A DNA stretch of 64,000 nt, from assembly GCA_023266335.1 (NCBI GenBank), contig JAHFQJ010000009.1, positions 1 to 64,000 on the forward strand, written 5' to 3'. This stretch comes from Burkholderiaceae bacterium. GTDB taxonomy: Bacteria; Pseudomonadota; Gammaproteobacteria; Burkholderiales; Burkholderiaceae. Below are positions 1 to 10,076 of the stretch, piece by piece. Position 1 is the first letter of the stretch, and each line of letters opens with the position of its first letter. The notes below the pieces were generated by a model. The model saw nothing but the letters and a program-made list of their open reading frames with translations. It had not been told where the DNA came from and made no database searches. The position numbers and the translations under genes were made by a program.

Positions 1-56
1 CTTACTTTTCCGCTTCTTATATAGCTCTCACTACCGCATCTTTGGCATTTACACAT
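1..56 (-). CDS. IS1-like transposase N-terminus (partial, runs off left edge)
   Basis: On the minus strand an ATG at 56 opens a frame reading MCKCQRCGSESYIRSGKV before the window ends. The Cys-x-x-Cys pairs followed by SGK resemble the zinc-ribbon N-terminus of IS1-family InsA-type transposase proteins, which bind the element ends. The ORF is too short for the ORF track. The sequence upstream of it (57 to about 140) reads on the minus strand as TGCCAACT plus AT-rich DNA, like the IS1 terminal repeat. I see the motif and the repeat-like end; assignment to IS1 is inference from resemblance. Confidence 0.55.
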   Translation of the reverse strand, partial: MCKCQRCGSESYIRSGKV

Positions 57-145
57 CTGGTTTAAATTTTAATTCTTTACTTATTATATCTTAAACTATC
101 TATATTTAACACTCTCTTAATTTCTAAATTAGTTGGCAACACAAA
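57..145 (-). mobile_element. Left end of IS1-like element with probable terminal inverted repeat
   Basis: Read on the minus strand, the segment near 135 begins GTTGCCAACTAATTTAG and leads about 80 bp later to the transposase start at 56. The canonical IS1 end contains GCTGCCAACTTACTGAT, so the core TGCCAACT matches. The exact outer boundary (135-145) and the target duplication cannot be fixed because the other end lies outside the window. Confidence 0.45.
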
Positions 146-3071
146 TGAAGAAGATGAAAATATTTTAACGTCTAAAGAGGAATACGAATTAAAAAAAATA
201 GAAGAGGAATTGCAAAAAATAGATAAATTTGATTTTGAAATTCTAAGCTCTTTTAGTCATAAAATATTCAATATATTAAAAGATAATACAAGTTATTTTA
301 AAAATATTAATGAAATAGGCAGAGCAAATTTTGACCTAAATGCAAATATTAAATCTTATGCTGATAAAAAGAATAAGAAAGATACTCGAGAACTATCTAT
401 TTTTGAAAAAGATTTGTGCTTTATAAATATAAATCATATCTTTATAAATAGTATCCCAGATCAATTATCTACTTATCAAGCATTACACTATTTAACTCAA
501 AATATTGAATCAAATCAAGATTTTCAAAACCCTGTTTTAGAAAAATTATTAATTAATGCTTTAACTAGTAATCATGTTCAAATATCAAGTTTTGATGTAG
601 ACGAATTTGTAGAAAATGCATTAGAGAAATATATACCTTTCTCACTTTCAAAATCTCAAGAACGTGCTTTAGAAAATGCATGGGCAAATGAAATTTCTTA
701 CATACAAGGTCCGCCAGGAACTGGAAAATCTCATACAATTTCAGCCATAGTATTATCAGCCTTAGCACAAAATAAAAAAGTCTTAGTGGTTTCACAAAAG
801 CCTGCTGCATTAGACGTAATTAATAAAAAACTAGATCCATATTTAGCTAGTCATGAAGAAATATTGGGTGTTTGCTATTATGATATTAACCATAGAACGA
901 AAATTAAAAATTATTGCGATTATTTAAAAGGTCAATATAGTAAATCACTAGCCCAAGATATAGAAATTTTTAAAAATCAAGGCATAAAAATAAATCAAGA
1001 TTTAGAAGGCAAAGTTATTGAGTTAAAAAAAGAATTTATAGAATTAGAAAAAGCTTTATATCAACAAATTTTATATACTGAAAAGAAAGTTAATTTTTTA
1101 AAACAAAGGCAACGTTTTAGTGACGAACATAAAAATATTCCAACTAACTTTAATTTCACAAAAATACATAACCAAAAAAAATATGATTATGCTTTAAAGC
1201 AATTAGAAAAAATTTGCAAAAAAGCAAATAAATGTTTAATTGATAAATTTAATATCAACAAGTTTAAAATGCATATTAAAGATAAATTTAATATTGATGA
1301 TAGCTGGTTTAGTAAAGATATTTCTTATTCTAGCTATGAATTTATTAAATTAAATCATATGTTCACTGAAGTTATTAACCAAAATAAACAAGCAGAAGTT
1401 TTTGATATTGAAAATATTAGAAAAAAAATTAAGCACTTAGAAACAGATATAACAGACCTTAAACAAAAGCTTATTAAAATTAAATATAAATATAGTGTTT
1501 TACATAAAATAAGTAAAAGAGAATATAAAGATGAAATTTCTAATTTTTCCAGCATGCTCCGTTATACTAACAGCAGATTAATTCAACAAAAAATGCAAAG
1601 TATAGATTTTAATAAAATTTTAGAAGTTATTCCATTTTGGAGTGCAGAAATTCGAGATTTAGGTAAGGTTTTTCCATTAGAGCCTAATTTATTTGATTTA
1701 ATAATTGTAGATGAAGCCTCTCAAGTAAATTTATCTGAAATTCTACCAGTCTTTTACAGAGGCAAAAAAATTTGTATTGTTGGAGACCATAAACAATTAG
1801 GCTTAGATGCATCAGGGTTAAACTTTAGTTTAAATAAAGAATATGATAATAATATCTGGAATAAATATAATCCGCATTTAGAGTATAAAACTGCTAGTGA
1901 ACGTAATTTAGTAGTAAAAAGTTCTTCAATTTTAGATTTGATTAAAAATGAATACCGTTCAATTCAGCCACCTGAAGAAATGCTAGATGAGCATTTTCGC
2001 TCTTATCCAAAATTAGCTAGATACACAGCGGAGTTTTTTTATAAGTCGCTAGAAGATAAATATAGCAAGTTAAAGATTATGACACATACTCCAGATAAAT
2101 TAGCAGTAAGGTCATTTCAAGCAATCGAAGTAAACGGCTTACGAGATGAAAAAAGCAAATTTATAGCAGCTGAAGCTTTAGAAGTTATTAACATTATTAA
2201 AGTATTAATCAGTGTAAAGGAAGAAAATAAAAATAAAATTAATAACAAATATCAAATTCCAGAATGCATTTATTATAAAGATAATTTTACAATTGGTGTA
2301 GTATCTATGCTTACAGACCAATGTAATAAAATTGAAGAATTAATAGCAGAACATTTGCCAAATTTAGATGAAAAGTATGAATTAATGGTTGGTACACCTG
2401 AAAAATTTCAAGGTAATGAAAGAGATATTATGTTTTTTTCTTTGGGTTTAGATATAAATTGTACCAGAGGAACTACTCATTTTAATAATCCTAAGAGAGT
2501 TAATGTAGCAACTAGTCGAGCAAAATACTTTACATACTTTATTCATTCTCCTTTTAAAAAAGAAAGTTTTCGTTTCATTAACAGATATTTACAACATATT
2601 AAAATAGAAGAAGGTGAAATTAAAAAAGAAGATATTGATATTAATGAAAATGTTAATTTAAATAATTTAAATAAATTTGAGTGGTCTAAATGTGAAAGCG
2701 AATTTGAACAACGGGTATACGAGTATTTAGAAAAATACAAAAATAATAGTAATAATAAAATTAGTATCACAAATCAATTTATAACTTGCGGAATGAAACG
2801 ACTAGATTTTGTTTTATTTAATCATGATACAAAAAAATCAGTAGTTATAGAGGTTGACGGAAGACATCATTTTTTAAAAGATGGATATATAGAAAAATAT
2901 ACCAGCGAGCATATAGAAAGAATGCAAATTTTAACCAGAGCCGGCTGGAAAATTATAAATACTTCATATCATAAATGGTACAAAAACGGTTGGTTATGCG
3001 AAGATAACGATAAAATATTAAAAGATGAAATAGAACGTATTTATATAGAAATAGGCAGATATATATTTTAG
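136..3071 (+). pseudogene. SF1 (Dna2/Upf1-like) helicase with C-terminal Vsr/DUF559-type nuclease, 5' end lost to IS
   Basis: The ORF track gives 953 aa from a TTG at 210, but the frame stays open back to 66 with protein-like sequence (NTNEEDENILTSKEEYELKK) and no ATG/GTG, so the natural start is missing. Visible parts, numbered from 210: Q-motif region near 143-150, Walker A GPPGTGKS (167-174), a central charged helical region, Walker B-type VDEAS near 500, the motif VI-like VATSRAK near 765, and a C-terminal nuclease-like part with RLDFVLF and VIEVDGRHHF (about 863-888) followed by RAGWKIINTS. COG1112-type helicases fused to restriction-like nucleases are common in phage-defence loci; that role is inference. 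The TTG has only a badly spaced AGAGG, so expression is doubtful. Confidence 0.7.
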
Positions 3072-3300
3072 AAATGTAAAGTTTTCAAGTTAAAAGGTTA
3101 TAACTAGCGTAAATTCTATATAAAGTTGTTTGAAGCCAGCCAGCCAGTAACATTTTATCAAAATTTCAGCGTGTTTATATCAAGTTTTCAGGTTTATTTG
3201 CACCTATGAAGGCTTTCATAACAAAAACTTATTGTTTAAATAATGCTACAGCATACATATTTGTGGTATATTAATAATAATCTTTTATCTTTAAATTGCT

Positions 3301-4515
3301 ATGAGTAATAGGTACGCCGCACTAGTAAGCTGGGAAAATAATATTGTTGGAATTGGCGGAGACAACCCAGTCAGAGTTCAATCCATGACAAATACGGACA
3401 CTTCAGATTATATTTCAACTGCCATACAAATTAAAGAATTAGCTCAAGCAGGTTCTGAATTAGTTAGAATCACAGTCAATACGCCAGAAGCAGCTAAAGC
3501 AGTACCTCTTATCCGTGAGCATCTAGATAAAATTGGCATATTAGTGCCATTAATAGGCGATTTTCATTATAACGGGCATACCCTTTTGTCAAATTATCCT
3601 GAATGCGCTAAAACTTTATCTAAATATAGAATTAACCCCGGAAATGTTGGTTATGGGCAAAAAAAAGATAAACAATTCAGTCAGATGATAGAAATTGCAG
3701 CTAAATATAACAAAACTGTAAGAATTGGCGTGAATTGGGGGAGTTTAGACCAAGATTTATTAGCAAAATTAATGGATGAAAATCAGGCAAAGCCAAATCC
3801 TGATAGCAACGAAGAAATAATTAAACAAGCCTTAATTCAATCTGCATTAGAGAGTGCAGAATTTGCCCAAGATATTGGCTTAGCACCACAAAATATTGTT
3901 TTATCATGTAAGGTGTCTCAAGTTAACACTTTGATTGATGTTTACCAAAGACTAGATAAAATGTGCAAATATGCCCTACATTTAGGCTTAACCGAAGCCG
4001 GAATGGGAATTAAGGGAATTGCTAGCTCAAGTGTTGCTCTAGGCATTTTATTAAATCAAGGAATTGGGAATACAATTCGTGTCTCACTCACCCCTCTTCC
4101 AAATGAAGCAAGAACTCAAGAAGTGATTGCAGCACAAGAAATTTTACAAGCGTTAGGCATGCGTAATTTTGTACCGTCAGTTACTGCATGTCCGGGTTGT
4201 GGAAGAACAACCAGCACATATTTTCAAACTTTAGCCAACGATATAGATACATATTTAAGAAAAAATATGCCTATCTGGAAACAAACTTATAAAGGCGTTG
4301 AAACATTAAAAATAGCTGTTATGGGCTGTATTGTAAATGGTCCCGGAGAATCAAAGCACGCTGATATTGGAATTTCTTTGCCCGGAACTGGTGAAAGCCC
4401 TTCAGCACCCGTATTTATTGATGGAAATAAACAAATTACTTTGAAAGGTGAAAATATTGCGGCACAGTTTCAGGTAATTGTTGAAAATTATATTCAGCAA
4501 AGGTTTGGAAAATGA
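3301..4515 (+). CDS. ispG: 4-hydroxy-3-methylbut-2-enyl diphosphate synthase (flavodoxin)
   Basis: IspG (GcpE) reduces methylerythritol cyclodiphosphate to HMBPP in the cytoplasmic MEP isoprenoid pathway, using a [4Fe-4S] cluster. The 404-aa protein has the typical start with [11 protein letters not shown], an N-terminal TIM-barrel region and the C-terminal cluster segment: TACPGCGRT (Cys near 297 and 300) and GCIVNGPGE (Cys near 342). Length is normal for the proteobacterial short form. It is convergent with rnhA (62 bp apart). The 229 bp upstream separates it from the damaged helicase, so it probably has its own promoter there; TATATT near 3268 is a possible -10. Confidence 0.95.
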   Translation: MSNRYAALVSWENNIVGIGGDNPVRVQSMTNTDTSDYISTAIQIKELAQAGSELVRITVNTPEAAKAVPLIREHLDKIGILVPLIGDFHYNGHTLLSNYPECAKTLSKYRINPGNVGYGQKKDKQFSQMIEIAAKYNKTVRIGVNWGSLDQDLLAKLMDENQAKPNPDSNEEIIKQALIQSALESAEFAQDIGLAPQNIVLSCKVSQVNTLIDVYQRLDKMCKYALHLGLTEAGMGIKGIASSSVALGILLNQGIGNTIRVSLTPLPNEARTQEVIAAQEILQALGMRNFVPSVTACPGCGRTTSTYFQTLANDIDTYLRKNMPIWKQTYKGVETLKIAVMGCIVNGPGESKHADIGISLPGTGESPSAPVFIDGNKQITLKGENIAAQFQVIVENYIQQRFGK

Positions 4516-4577
4516 ATACAGTCATTTAGTTCATAGCTTATCAATATTTATCTTGATTATGCCAGATTTTTATTCTT

Positions 4578-5063
4578 TTATTCTGCAGTAAAGTTTTCTG
4601 CATTTTCTGCAGCCCCTTTATTAGCTAGCTCATCTGCTAATTCATTATATTTGTCGCCATTATGACCTTTTACCCAGCACCATTCTATGCTATGTTTTTG
4701 TGCTTCAACATCTAAAATTTTCCATAAATCTATGTTTTTTACTTCTTGCTTTTTGCTGTTTTTCCAATTATTTTTTTTCCAGCCTTCAAGCCAAGACAGC
4801 ATACCATTTTGCACATATTTAGAATCTGTATATATTTTTATGTTACATGGTCTGTTTAATGCTTGCAGTGCTTTAATAACTGCCATAAGCTCCATGCGGT
4901 TATTTGTAGTATTTTTCTCACTGCCGTATAATTGTTTTTCATGATTTTTATATAATAAAACTGCTCCCCAGCCTCCGCTGCCTGGGTTTCCTTTACATGC
5001 ACCATCTGTATATATAATCATTACAATTGAATTTAAGTCTGTGCTTTGGTTAAAATTCTGCAT
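4578..5063 (-). CDS. rnhA: Ribonuclease HI
   Basis: Cleaves the RNA strand of RNA-DNA hybrids (R-loops, Okazaki primers). The body of 161 aa shows YTDGACKGNPGSGGWG, the carboxylate in NNRMELMAVIKAL, the YTDSKYV motif and WVKGHNGDKYNELAD, i.e. the conserved DEDD active site and the handle region (KKNNWKNSKKQEVKN). The start is uncertain: the first 14 residues (MQNFNQSTDLNSIV) are not family-like and MIIYTDG at 5021 fits better, but neither start has a good ribosome binding site. It lies 23 bp downstream of the O-methyltransferase gene on the same strand. Confidence 0.95.
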   Translation of the reverse strand: MQNFNQSTDLNSIVMIIYTDGACKGNPGSGGWGAVLLYKNHEKQLYGSEKNTTNNRMELMAVIKALQALNRPCNIKIYTDSKYVQNGMLSWLEGWKKNNWKNSKKQEVKNIDLWKILDVEAQKHSIEWCWVKGHNGDKYNELADELANKGAAENAENFTAE

Positions 5064-5086
5064 AATTTTTAATTCTTTTAGTTCTT

Positions 5087-5659
5087 TTAATTTTTATAAA
5101 ATACTAATATTCCGTCATCTTCATCTGTTTTTATTATTTCGTAGATAAACTCGTTGAGGGTTAAATAATTAAATAAATCCTGCATTTTATCTGAAAACTT
5201 AATTACATCATCTATAATAATTACACCATTTTTTTTCAATAACGGCATAGATAATTCAAAGAATGATTTTGTATGTTTTTTTTGTGCATCAATAAAAATT
5301 GCATCAAACATATTTTTAGCTAGAATTGGAAGAATTAACAGCCCATCGCCTAAATGTCCGCAAACATTTAAATGTAATTTACAAGCAGTTAAATGAGTAA
5401 AAGCTTCTTCAAACATAGGTCTAGATATATCAATTGTATGCAGCATACCTTGTTTAGCATACGTATTTTTTAAATAAAATGCCCAATTAAGAGTTGAATA
5501 ACCATTTGCACAGCCAATTTCTAACATAGTTTTGACATTATTTTTAGATAAAATATTCAAAATGAAATGTGCATTTTGCGGTGATATATTAGGAATTTTT
5601 CTTTCTTTTCCTCTTATATATAAATTTTCTAAATATTTTTTATATTGAACAGTATTCAT
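5087..5659 (-). CDS. Class I SAM-dependent O-methyltransferase
   Basis: The 190-aa protein fits the family 3 O-methyltransferases: the SAM-binding loop EIGCANGYST (about 47-56), the acidic residue of HTIDISRPM, and the metal- and SAM-site strands DAIFIDAQK and VIIIDDV. Members methylate small catechol-like molecules or tRNA (TrmR type); the substrate here cannot be told. It sits between rnhA (23 bp) and the Nudix gene (15 bp), all on the minus strand, so kup-nudix-OMT-rnhA may be one transcript. Confidence 0.8.
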   Translation of the reverse strand: MNTVQYKKYLENLYIRGKERKIPNISPQNAHFILNILSKNNVKTMLEIGCANGYSTLNWAFYLKNTYAKQGMLHTIDISRPMFEEAFTHLTACKLHLNVCGHLGDGLLILPILAKNMFDAIFIDAQKKHTKSFFELSMPLLKKNGVIIIDDVIKFSDKMQDLFNYLTLNEFIYEIIKTDEDDGILVFYKN

Positions 5660-5674
5660 TAATATAATAATTTT

Positions 5675-6292
5675 CTATTTATCTTTTGGCATATTACTGA
5701 CTGTATGATGATAAGGTAAAATTATATTTTGTTTATTATCTGATTTTATATATTCAATATAGCTTTTTAAGGTTACCTCTACGCTTGGAAAAGCTAATTT
5801 ATCCCAAGGAATTTCATTTAAATCAAATAAATTAGTCTCTAAACTTTCTTCGCCTGATTTATATATCCCATCAAAACTTGCCAAATAAAACATATGCACT
5901 TGACCAATTCTTGGAATATTAATAACTGAAAATAATCTTTCTAAATTTGGCTTAGCTGTTGCTTCTTCAAAAGTTTCTCTCCACGCTCCGTTGAAAGTAG
6001 TTTCTCCGTTTTCCATAAAGCCGGCAGGTAATGTCCAATATCCATATCTTGGCTCTATACCGCGCTTACACAGTAAAACTTTAGCATTATGAGTATGAGA
6101 AGAGTATATACTAATCGTTCCTACTACAATTTTAGGATTTTGATAATTTACATGTTTGCATTTTGTGCATACATATCTTTCATGATTATCCCCATCTTCT
6201 GGTATTTCATATTTCATATCTGCAGAGCATTTCACGCAGTATTTTATTTCATCAAAAACAAAATTCTCTATATTATTTTGCGGGTTATACAT
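5675..6292 (-). CDS. Nudix hydrolase with N-terminal zinc ribbon
   Basis: Two CxxC pairs (YCVKCSAD and YVCTKCKH, about residues 18-42) form a zinc ribbon. They are followed by a Nudix fold with the box G-FMENGE-TTFNGAW-RETFEEA (about 92-112). Nudix enzymes hydrolyse nucleoside diphosphates linked to another moiety; the Zn-ribbon subgroup includes NudC-like NADH/RNA-decapping enzymes and ADP-ribose hydrolases. This 205-aa form is a type often found in Burkholderiales. It starts 16 bp downstream of kup on the same strand. Confidence 0.85.
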   Translation of the reverse strand: MYNPQNNIENFVFDEIKYCVKCSADMKYEIPEDGDNHERYVCTKCKHVNYQNPKIVVGTISIYSSHTHNAKVLLCKRGIEPRYGYWTLPAGFMENGETTFNGAWRETFEEATAKPNLERLFSVINIPRIGQVHMFYLASFDGIYKSGEESLETNLFDLNEIPWDKLAFPSVEVTLKSYIEYIKSDNKQNIILPYHHTVSNMPKDK

Positions 6293-6308
6293 TTTTATTC
6301 TTTTTAAT

Positions 6309-8198
6309 TTAAATTTCTACTTTTGTACCTAACTCTACAACACGATTTGCTGGAATATGAAAAAAATCTGAAGGTTTTATAGCATTTCTATGCATCCAAG
6401 CAAATATATGCTCTCTCCATAATGACATACCAGGAATATTTGAAGGAATTACTGATTCTCTAGCTAAGAAAAATGATGTATCCATAATTTCAAATGAGAA
6501 ACTTAACTGCTTCTCTACCAATTGTAAAAGTTTCATTAATTCAGGCGTTTCCATAAATCCATATTTAGCATGAACCGTATATAACCCATTATCCAAGTTT
6601 ACTAAATCAAATCTTTCGCTATCTAAAACTTTAGGTATATCTAATGTTTCTAAATGTACAAAAAAAGTATTTTCATGCAAAATTCTGTTGTGTTTTAAAT
6701 TATGCAAAAGTGCCGGAGGAACAGAGTCTTTCTCTGAGCATAAAAAAACAGCTATGCCATCTACACGGTGCGGAGGGCTAAGCATTAACATATCTAAAAA
6801 ATCTTTGAGATCTAAACCCTGCTGAATTCCTTTTTGTCTTAAGAGGAATTTGCCTTTATACCATGTAAGCATAATAAAACTAATGATTAAGCCAAACAAT
6901 AGCGGTAGCCATCCCCCATCGGCAATTTTCATGGCATTAGCAGTAAAAAATGCTAAATCAATTATAATAAATAAGCCAGTAATTGTTTTTACATATAACG
7001 GATTCCATTTCCATACTTTCTGCATTACTACTGACGCCAACATAGTAGTGATAACCATAGTTGTGGTTACAGCTATTCCATAAGCTGCCGCTAAATCTTC
7101 AGATCTTTTAAAGATAAACACAAGTCCTAGAACTAAAATTAATAAAACCCAATTAATTCCCGGTATATATATTTGTCCAATTTCCTTACTTGAAGTATAT
7201 TTCATTTTCATACGCGGCAGATAGCCAAGCTGCATAGCTTGAGATGTCAATGAGAATGCACCTGATATTACTGCTTGTGAAGCAATACATGTTGCAAAAG
7301 TTGCAAGTATTACAACAGGAATTTGAAAGATTTCCGGCACCATAATAAAAAATGGATTTACAGCAGCCTTAGGATTATTAATTAATAAAGCACCCTGCCC
7401 AAAATAGTTCAGCATTAATGACGGCATAACTACTGCAAACCACGCCCGCCGTATTGGTTTGATACCAAAATGCCCCATATCTGCATAAAGAGCTTCTGCA
7501 CCAGTTAAAACCAAAAATACAGACCCTAAAACAATAAATCCCTGATGAGTGTGATGAATAAAGAAGTTAATTGCATAATACGGATTAACTGCCTTTAAAA
7601 TCTGCATATCTTGGACAATATGATATATTCCGAGAAGTGCTATCGTTAAAAACCATACTAAAGTTGTTGGACCGAAAAGACGACCCATAATATATGTGCC
7701 ATACTTCTGAATAGAAAATAAAAATATTAAAATAATAGATGTGATTGGCAGTACATACTCTCCTAAGGAAGGAGCGGCAATTTCTAAACCTTCAACTGCT
7801 GACAAAACAGATATAGCCGGCGTAACAATTGCATCACCATAAAACATACATGCACCAAATATTCCGCACAAAAAAATCCAGCGCAGACTACCTGTGTTTT
7901 TGTCTTTATTTTTTTTATCTTGCCTTAAGGCTAATGCCATTAAAGCTAAAATGCCGCCTTCTCCGTTGTTATCTGCTTTTAGCACGAAATATACATATTT
8001 CAAAGATACAACAATAATCATAGACCAGAACAACATGCTTATAATGCCTAAAATTGCCTGATTTGAAAGCGGTATGCCATGTGAAGATGAAAAGCTTTCT
8101 TTAAGTGCATAAAGCGGGGATGTACCAATATCACCAAATACTACACCAATACACGCTACAGTTAAAGCAATTAAATTGCTGTTTTTTACATTGCTCAT
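6309..8198 (-). CDS. kup: Low-affinity potassium transporter Kup
   Basis: KUP/HAK family K+:H+ symporter in the inner membrane. The 629-aa protein opens with the family signature [17 protein letters not shown] (about 18-34), has about 12 hydrophobic segments through residue ~450, then a roughly 175-residue soluble C-terminal domain, all as expected. No gap or substitution was seen. It is the first gene of a likely kup-nudix-OMT-rnhA run on the minus strand and is divergent from the secreted-protein gene at 8349 (150 bp apart). Confidence 0.95.
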   Translation of the reverse strand: MSNVKNSNLIALTVACIGVVFGDIGTSPLYALKESFSSSHGIPLSNQAILGIISMLFWSMIIVVSLKYVYFVLKADNNGEGGILALMALALRQDKKNKDKNTGSLRWIFLCGIFGACMFYGDAIVTPAISVLSAVEGLEIAAPSLGEYVLPITSIILIFLFSIQKYGTYIMGRLFGPTTLVWFLTIALLGIYHIVQDMQILKAVNPYYAINFFIHHTHQGFIVLGSVFLVLTGAEALYADMGHFGIKPIRRAWFAVVMPSLMLNYFGQGALLINNPKAAVNPFFIMVPEIFQIPVVILATFATCIASQAVISGAFSLTSQAMQLGYLPRMKMKYTSSKEIGQIYIPGINWVLLILVLGLVFIFKRSEDLAAAYGIAVTTTMVITTMLASVVMQKVWKWNPLYVKTITGLFIIIDLAFFTANAMKIADGGWLPLLFGLIISFIMLTWYKGKFLLRQKGIQQGLDLKDFLDMLMLSPPHRVDGIAVFLCSEKDSVPPALLHNLKHNRILHENTFFVHLETLDIPKVLDSERFDLVNLDNGLYTVHAKYGFMETPELMKLLQLVEKQLSFSFEIMDTSFFLARESVIPSNIPGMSLWREHIFAWMHRNAIKPSDFFHIPANRVVELGTKVEI

Positions 8199-8348
8199 GA
8201 TAAAAAGAATAGCATAAAATACATGTGTAATTATGCACTAATTTATATATTTTATCTATTATTTGAATATGAATATAAAAGATAAACTTGAACTAAATCA
8301 TTTACAACATAGTCATATGTTTATCATAATAAATAATGATACCACAAT

Positions 8349-8825
8349 ATGAATAATATAATATTATCCGCAGTTAAAAATTGCAGATTAGCAGTTGGGT
8401 TAGTTGCTGTATTGTCTTCAATAAGCTTTGCTCATGCGCACGGCGATCAAAATGCAGAAGTACATATAGCAGGAAATTTTGCCCCAGGTGTATACGGAAA
8501 ACTTACGATTGGCGATAAACGTCCTCCTCCACCCGTGTTGCATTCACGTCCTGTTGTTATTGAAAGACTCACATCAACATATAGACCAGAACCTGTTTAT
8601 ATGTATGTTCCTGAGGAGCATTCTAGAAATTGGGCAAGATATTGCCATAGATATGAAGCCTGCAGTCAAAATGTTTATTTTGTAAATCCAGTGTATTGGG
8701 AAAGAGAAGGCAGATATTGGGATAGGAATAGTAGGGATAGAGATAGACGTCATCACCATAGATATGATGATGATGATTGGCATCATAGGCATGAATGGAG
8801 AGAAAGAGAAAGATGGGAACGGTAA
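8349..8825 (+). CDS. Secreted His/Arg-rich protein (conserved, unknown function)
   Basis: A 158-aa protein with a signal peptide (hydrophobic 14-28, cleavage after SFAHA) and a mature part with YMYVPEEHSRNWARYCHRY and NVYFVNPVYW, ending in a charged tail of Arg, Asp and His (RDRDRRHHHRYDDDD). Short exported proteins with this VPxxHxRNWxRYCxRYxAC pattern occur widely in Burkholderiales with no known role. The His-rich tail could bind metal, which is only a guess. It converges on ftsY (28 bp). Confidence 0.75.
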   Translation: MNNIILSAVKNCRLAVGLVAVLSSISFAHAHGDQNAEVHIAGNFAPGVYGKLTIGDKRPPPPVLHSRPVVIERLTSTYRPEPVYMYVPEEHSRNWARYCHRYEACSQNVYFVNPVYWEREGRYWDRNSRDRDRRHHHRYDDDDWHHRHEWRERERWER

Positions 8826-8853
8826 TATTGATTTGTATTTTATACGTTTATAC

Positions 8854-9972
8854 TTAAACATCGTCGAATAAAGCATCGACAAATGATTGAGCATTAAATA
8901 TCTGTAAATCGTCAACGCTCTCTCCCACACCGATAAAATAAATTGGGACGGGGCATTCTTGAGATAATGCAGCTATAATTCCGCCCTTGGCTGATCCGTC
9001 CAGCTTTGTAACAATAATGCCGGTTAAGCCTACACATTCATTAAATGCCTTAATTTGTTGCAAAGCGTTTTGCCCAGTATTTCCATCAATTACAAGAATA
9101 ATCTCATGCAAAGGCTGATTAAGAGATTTTTCACTTACTCTTTTAATTTTCTTTAGTTCATCCAGCAAATGATTTTGAGTTGGTAATCTTCCTGCAGTAT
9201 CTATAATAACTACATCATTTTTTTTCGCAATTCCTGATTGAATAGCATCAAATGCAACAGAAGCGGCATCTCCGCTGTTAGACACAACATGCACATTATT
9301 TCTTTCGCCCCATGCCTGTAATTGTTCACTAGCAGCTGCCCTAAATGTATCTCCGGCTGCCAATAATATACTTTGATTATATCTTTTCAGATGCTGACAC
9401 AACTTACCAATACTAGTTGTTTTACCAGCTCCGTTTACACCAATCATCATTATCACAGTTGGGGAATTACCAATATTTAATGATTTTTCTAATGGTTTAA
9501 TCATACTGCAAATTTGTTTTTTTAAAATATCCTTAAGTTCTTCACCCGACGGCTGATATTTTTTAACATAATCCCTAAGATTCATCATTATTTTATTAGT
9601 TGCCTTAACTCCCACATCACTTAGTAAGAGAGTTTCTTCTAATTCATCTAGCCAGTTTTCATCAATACCAATTATTCTAAATAAGCTATTAATTTTTTTT
9701 CTTGTTTTACTTAAACCGCTCTTTAATCGGCTAAACCATCCGTTTTTACTATCTCTGGTAAGATCCATATTAATATTAACCGCAATATTTTCTGCATTTT
9801 CTATTTTACTTTCCGCTGTATTATCAATATTGCTTTCGTTTAAGGTGATAGTGTTAATATTACTATCTAAATTTTCTTGTTCTATTGATGCTGAACTTAC
9901 CACACTTGAATTTACATCTGTGCTGCTGTTAATCTCTGGTTCTTTTTTCTTTTTTTTGAAAAAACTAAACAT
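8854..9972 (-). CDS. ftsY: Signal recognition particle receptor FtsY
   Basis: SRP receptor GTPase that docks ribosome-SRP complexes at the membrane. The 372-aa protein has an acidic, Asn-rich N-terminal A domain (about 1-75), an N domain, and a G domain with GVNGAGKTT (178-186), DTAGR (258-262) and TKLDG (322-326), so the catalytic set is complete. It lies 105 bp downstream of the M23 peptidase gene, with a good terminator between them, so it probably has its own promoter. Confidence 0.95.
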   Translation of the reverse strand: MFSFFKKKKKEPEINSSTDVNSSVVSSASIEQENLDSNINTITLNESNIDNTAESKIENAENIAVNINMDLTRDSKNGWFSRLKSGLSKTRKKINSLFRIIGIDENWLDELEETLLLSDVGVKATNKIMMNLRDYVKKYQPSGEELKDILKKQICSMIKPLEKSLNIGNSPTVIMMIGVNGAGKTTSIGKLCQHLKRYNQSILLAAGDTFRAAASEQLQAWGERNNVHVVSNSGDAASVAFDAIQSGIAKKNDVVIIDTAGRLPTQNHLLDELKKIKRVSEKSLNQPLHEIILVIDGNTGQNALQQIKAFNECVGLTGIIVTKLDGSAKGGIIAALSQECPVPIYFIGVGESVDDLQIFNAQSFVDALFDDV

Positions 9973-10004
9973 ATTTGTGATTTCCCTGATAATTTTTGCA
10001 TTAA

Positions 10005-10043
10005 ATCTAATAAAAATAAAAATGCAGCCAAATTAGCTGCATT
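10005..10043 (-). terminator. Rho-independent terminator after the M23 peptidase gene
   Basis: On the minus strand AATGCAGC and GCTGCATT form a perfect 8-bp stem (arms at 10036-10043 and 10021-10028) followed by TTTTTATTTTTATT. This is the clearest intrinsic terminator between the M23 gene and ftsY. Confidence 0.75.
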
Positions 10044-10076
10044 AACTGTCAAACATCTATTTTATTTATAATAGGT

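Noticed and set aside
8574-8930. 118-aa minus-strand ORF across the secreted-protein gene.
   Set aside because: Antisense shadow of the His/Arg-rich coding region, with Ile/Met-rich low-complexity translation and no start context.
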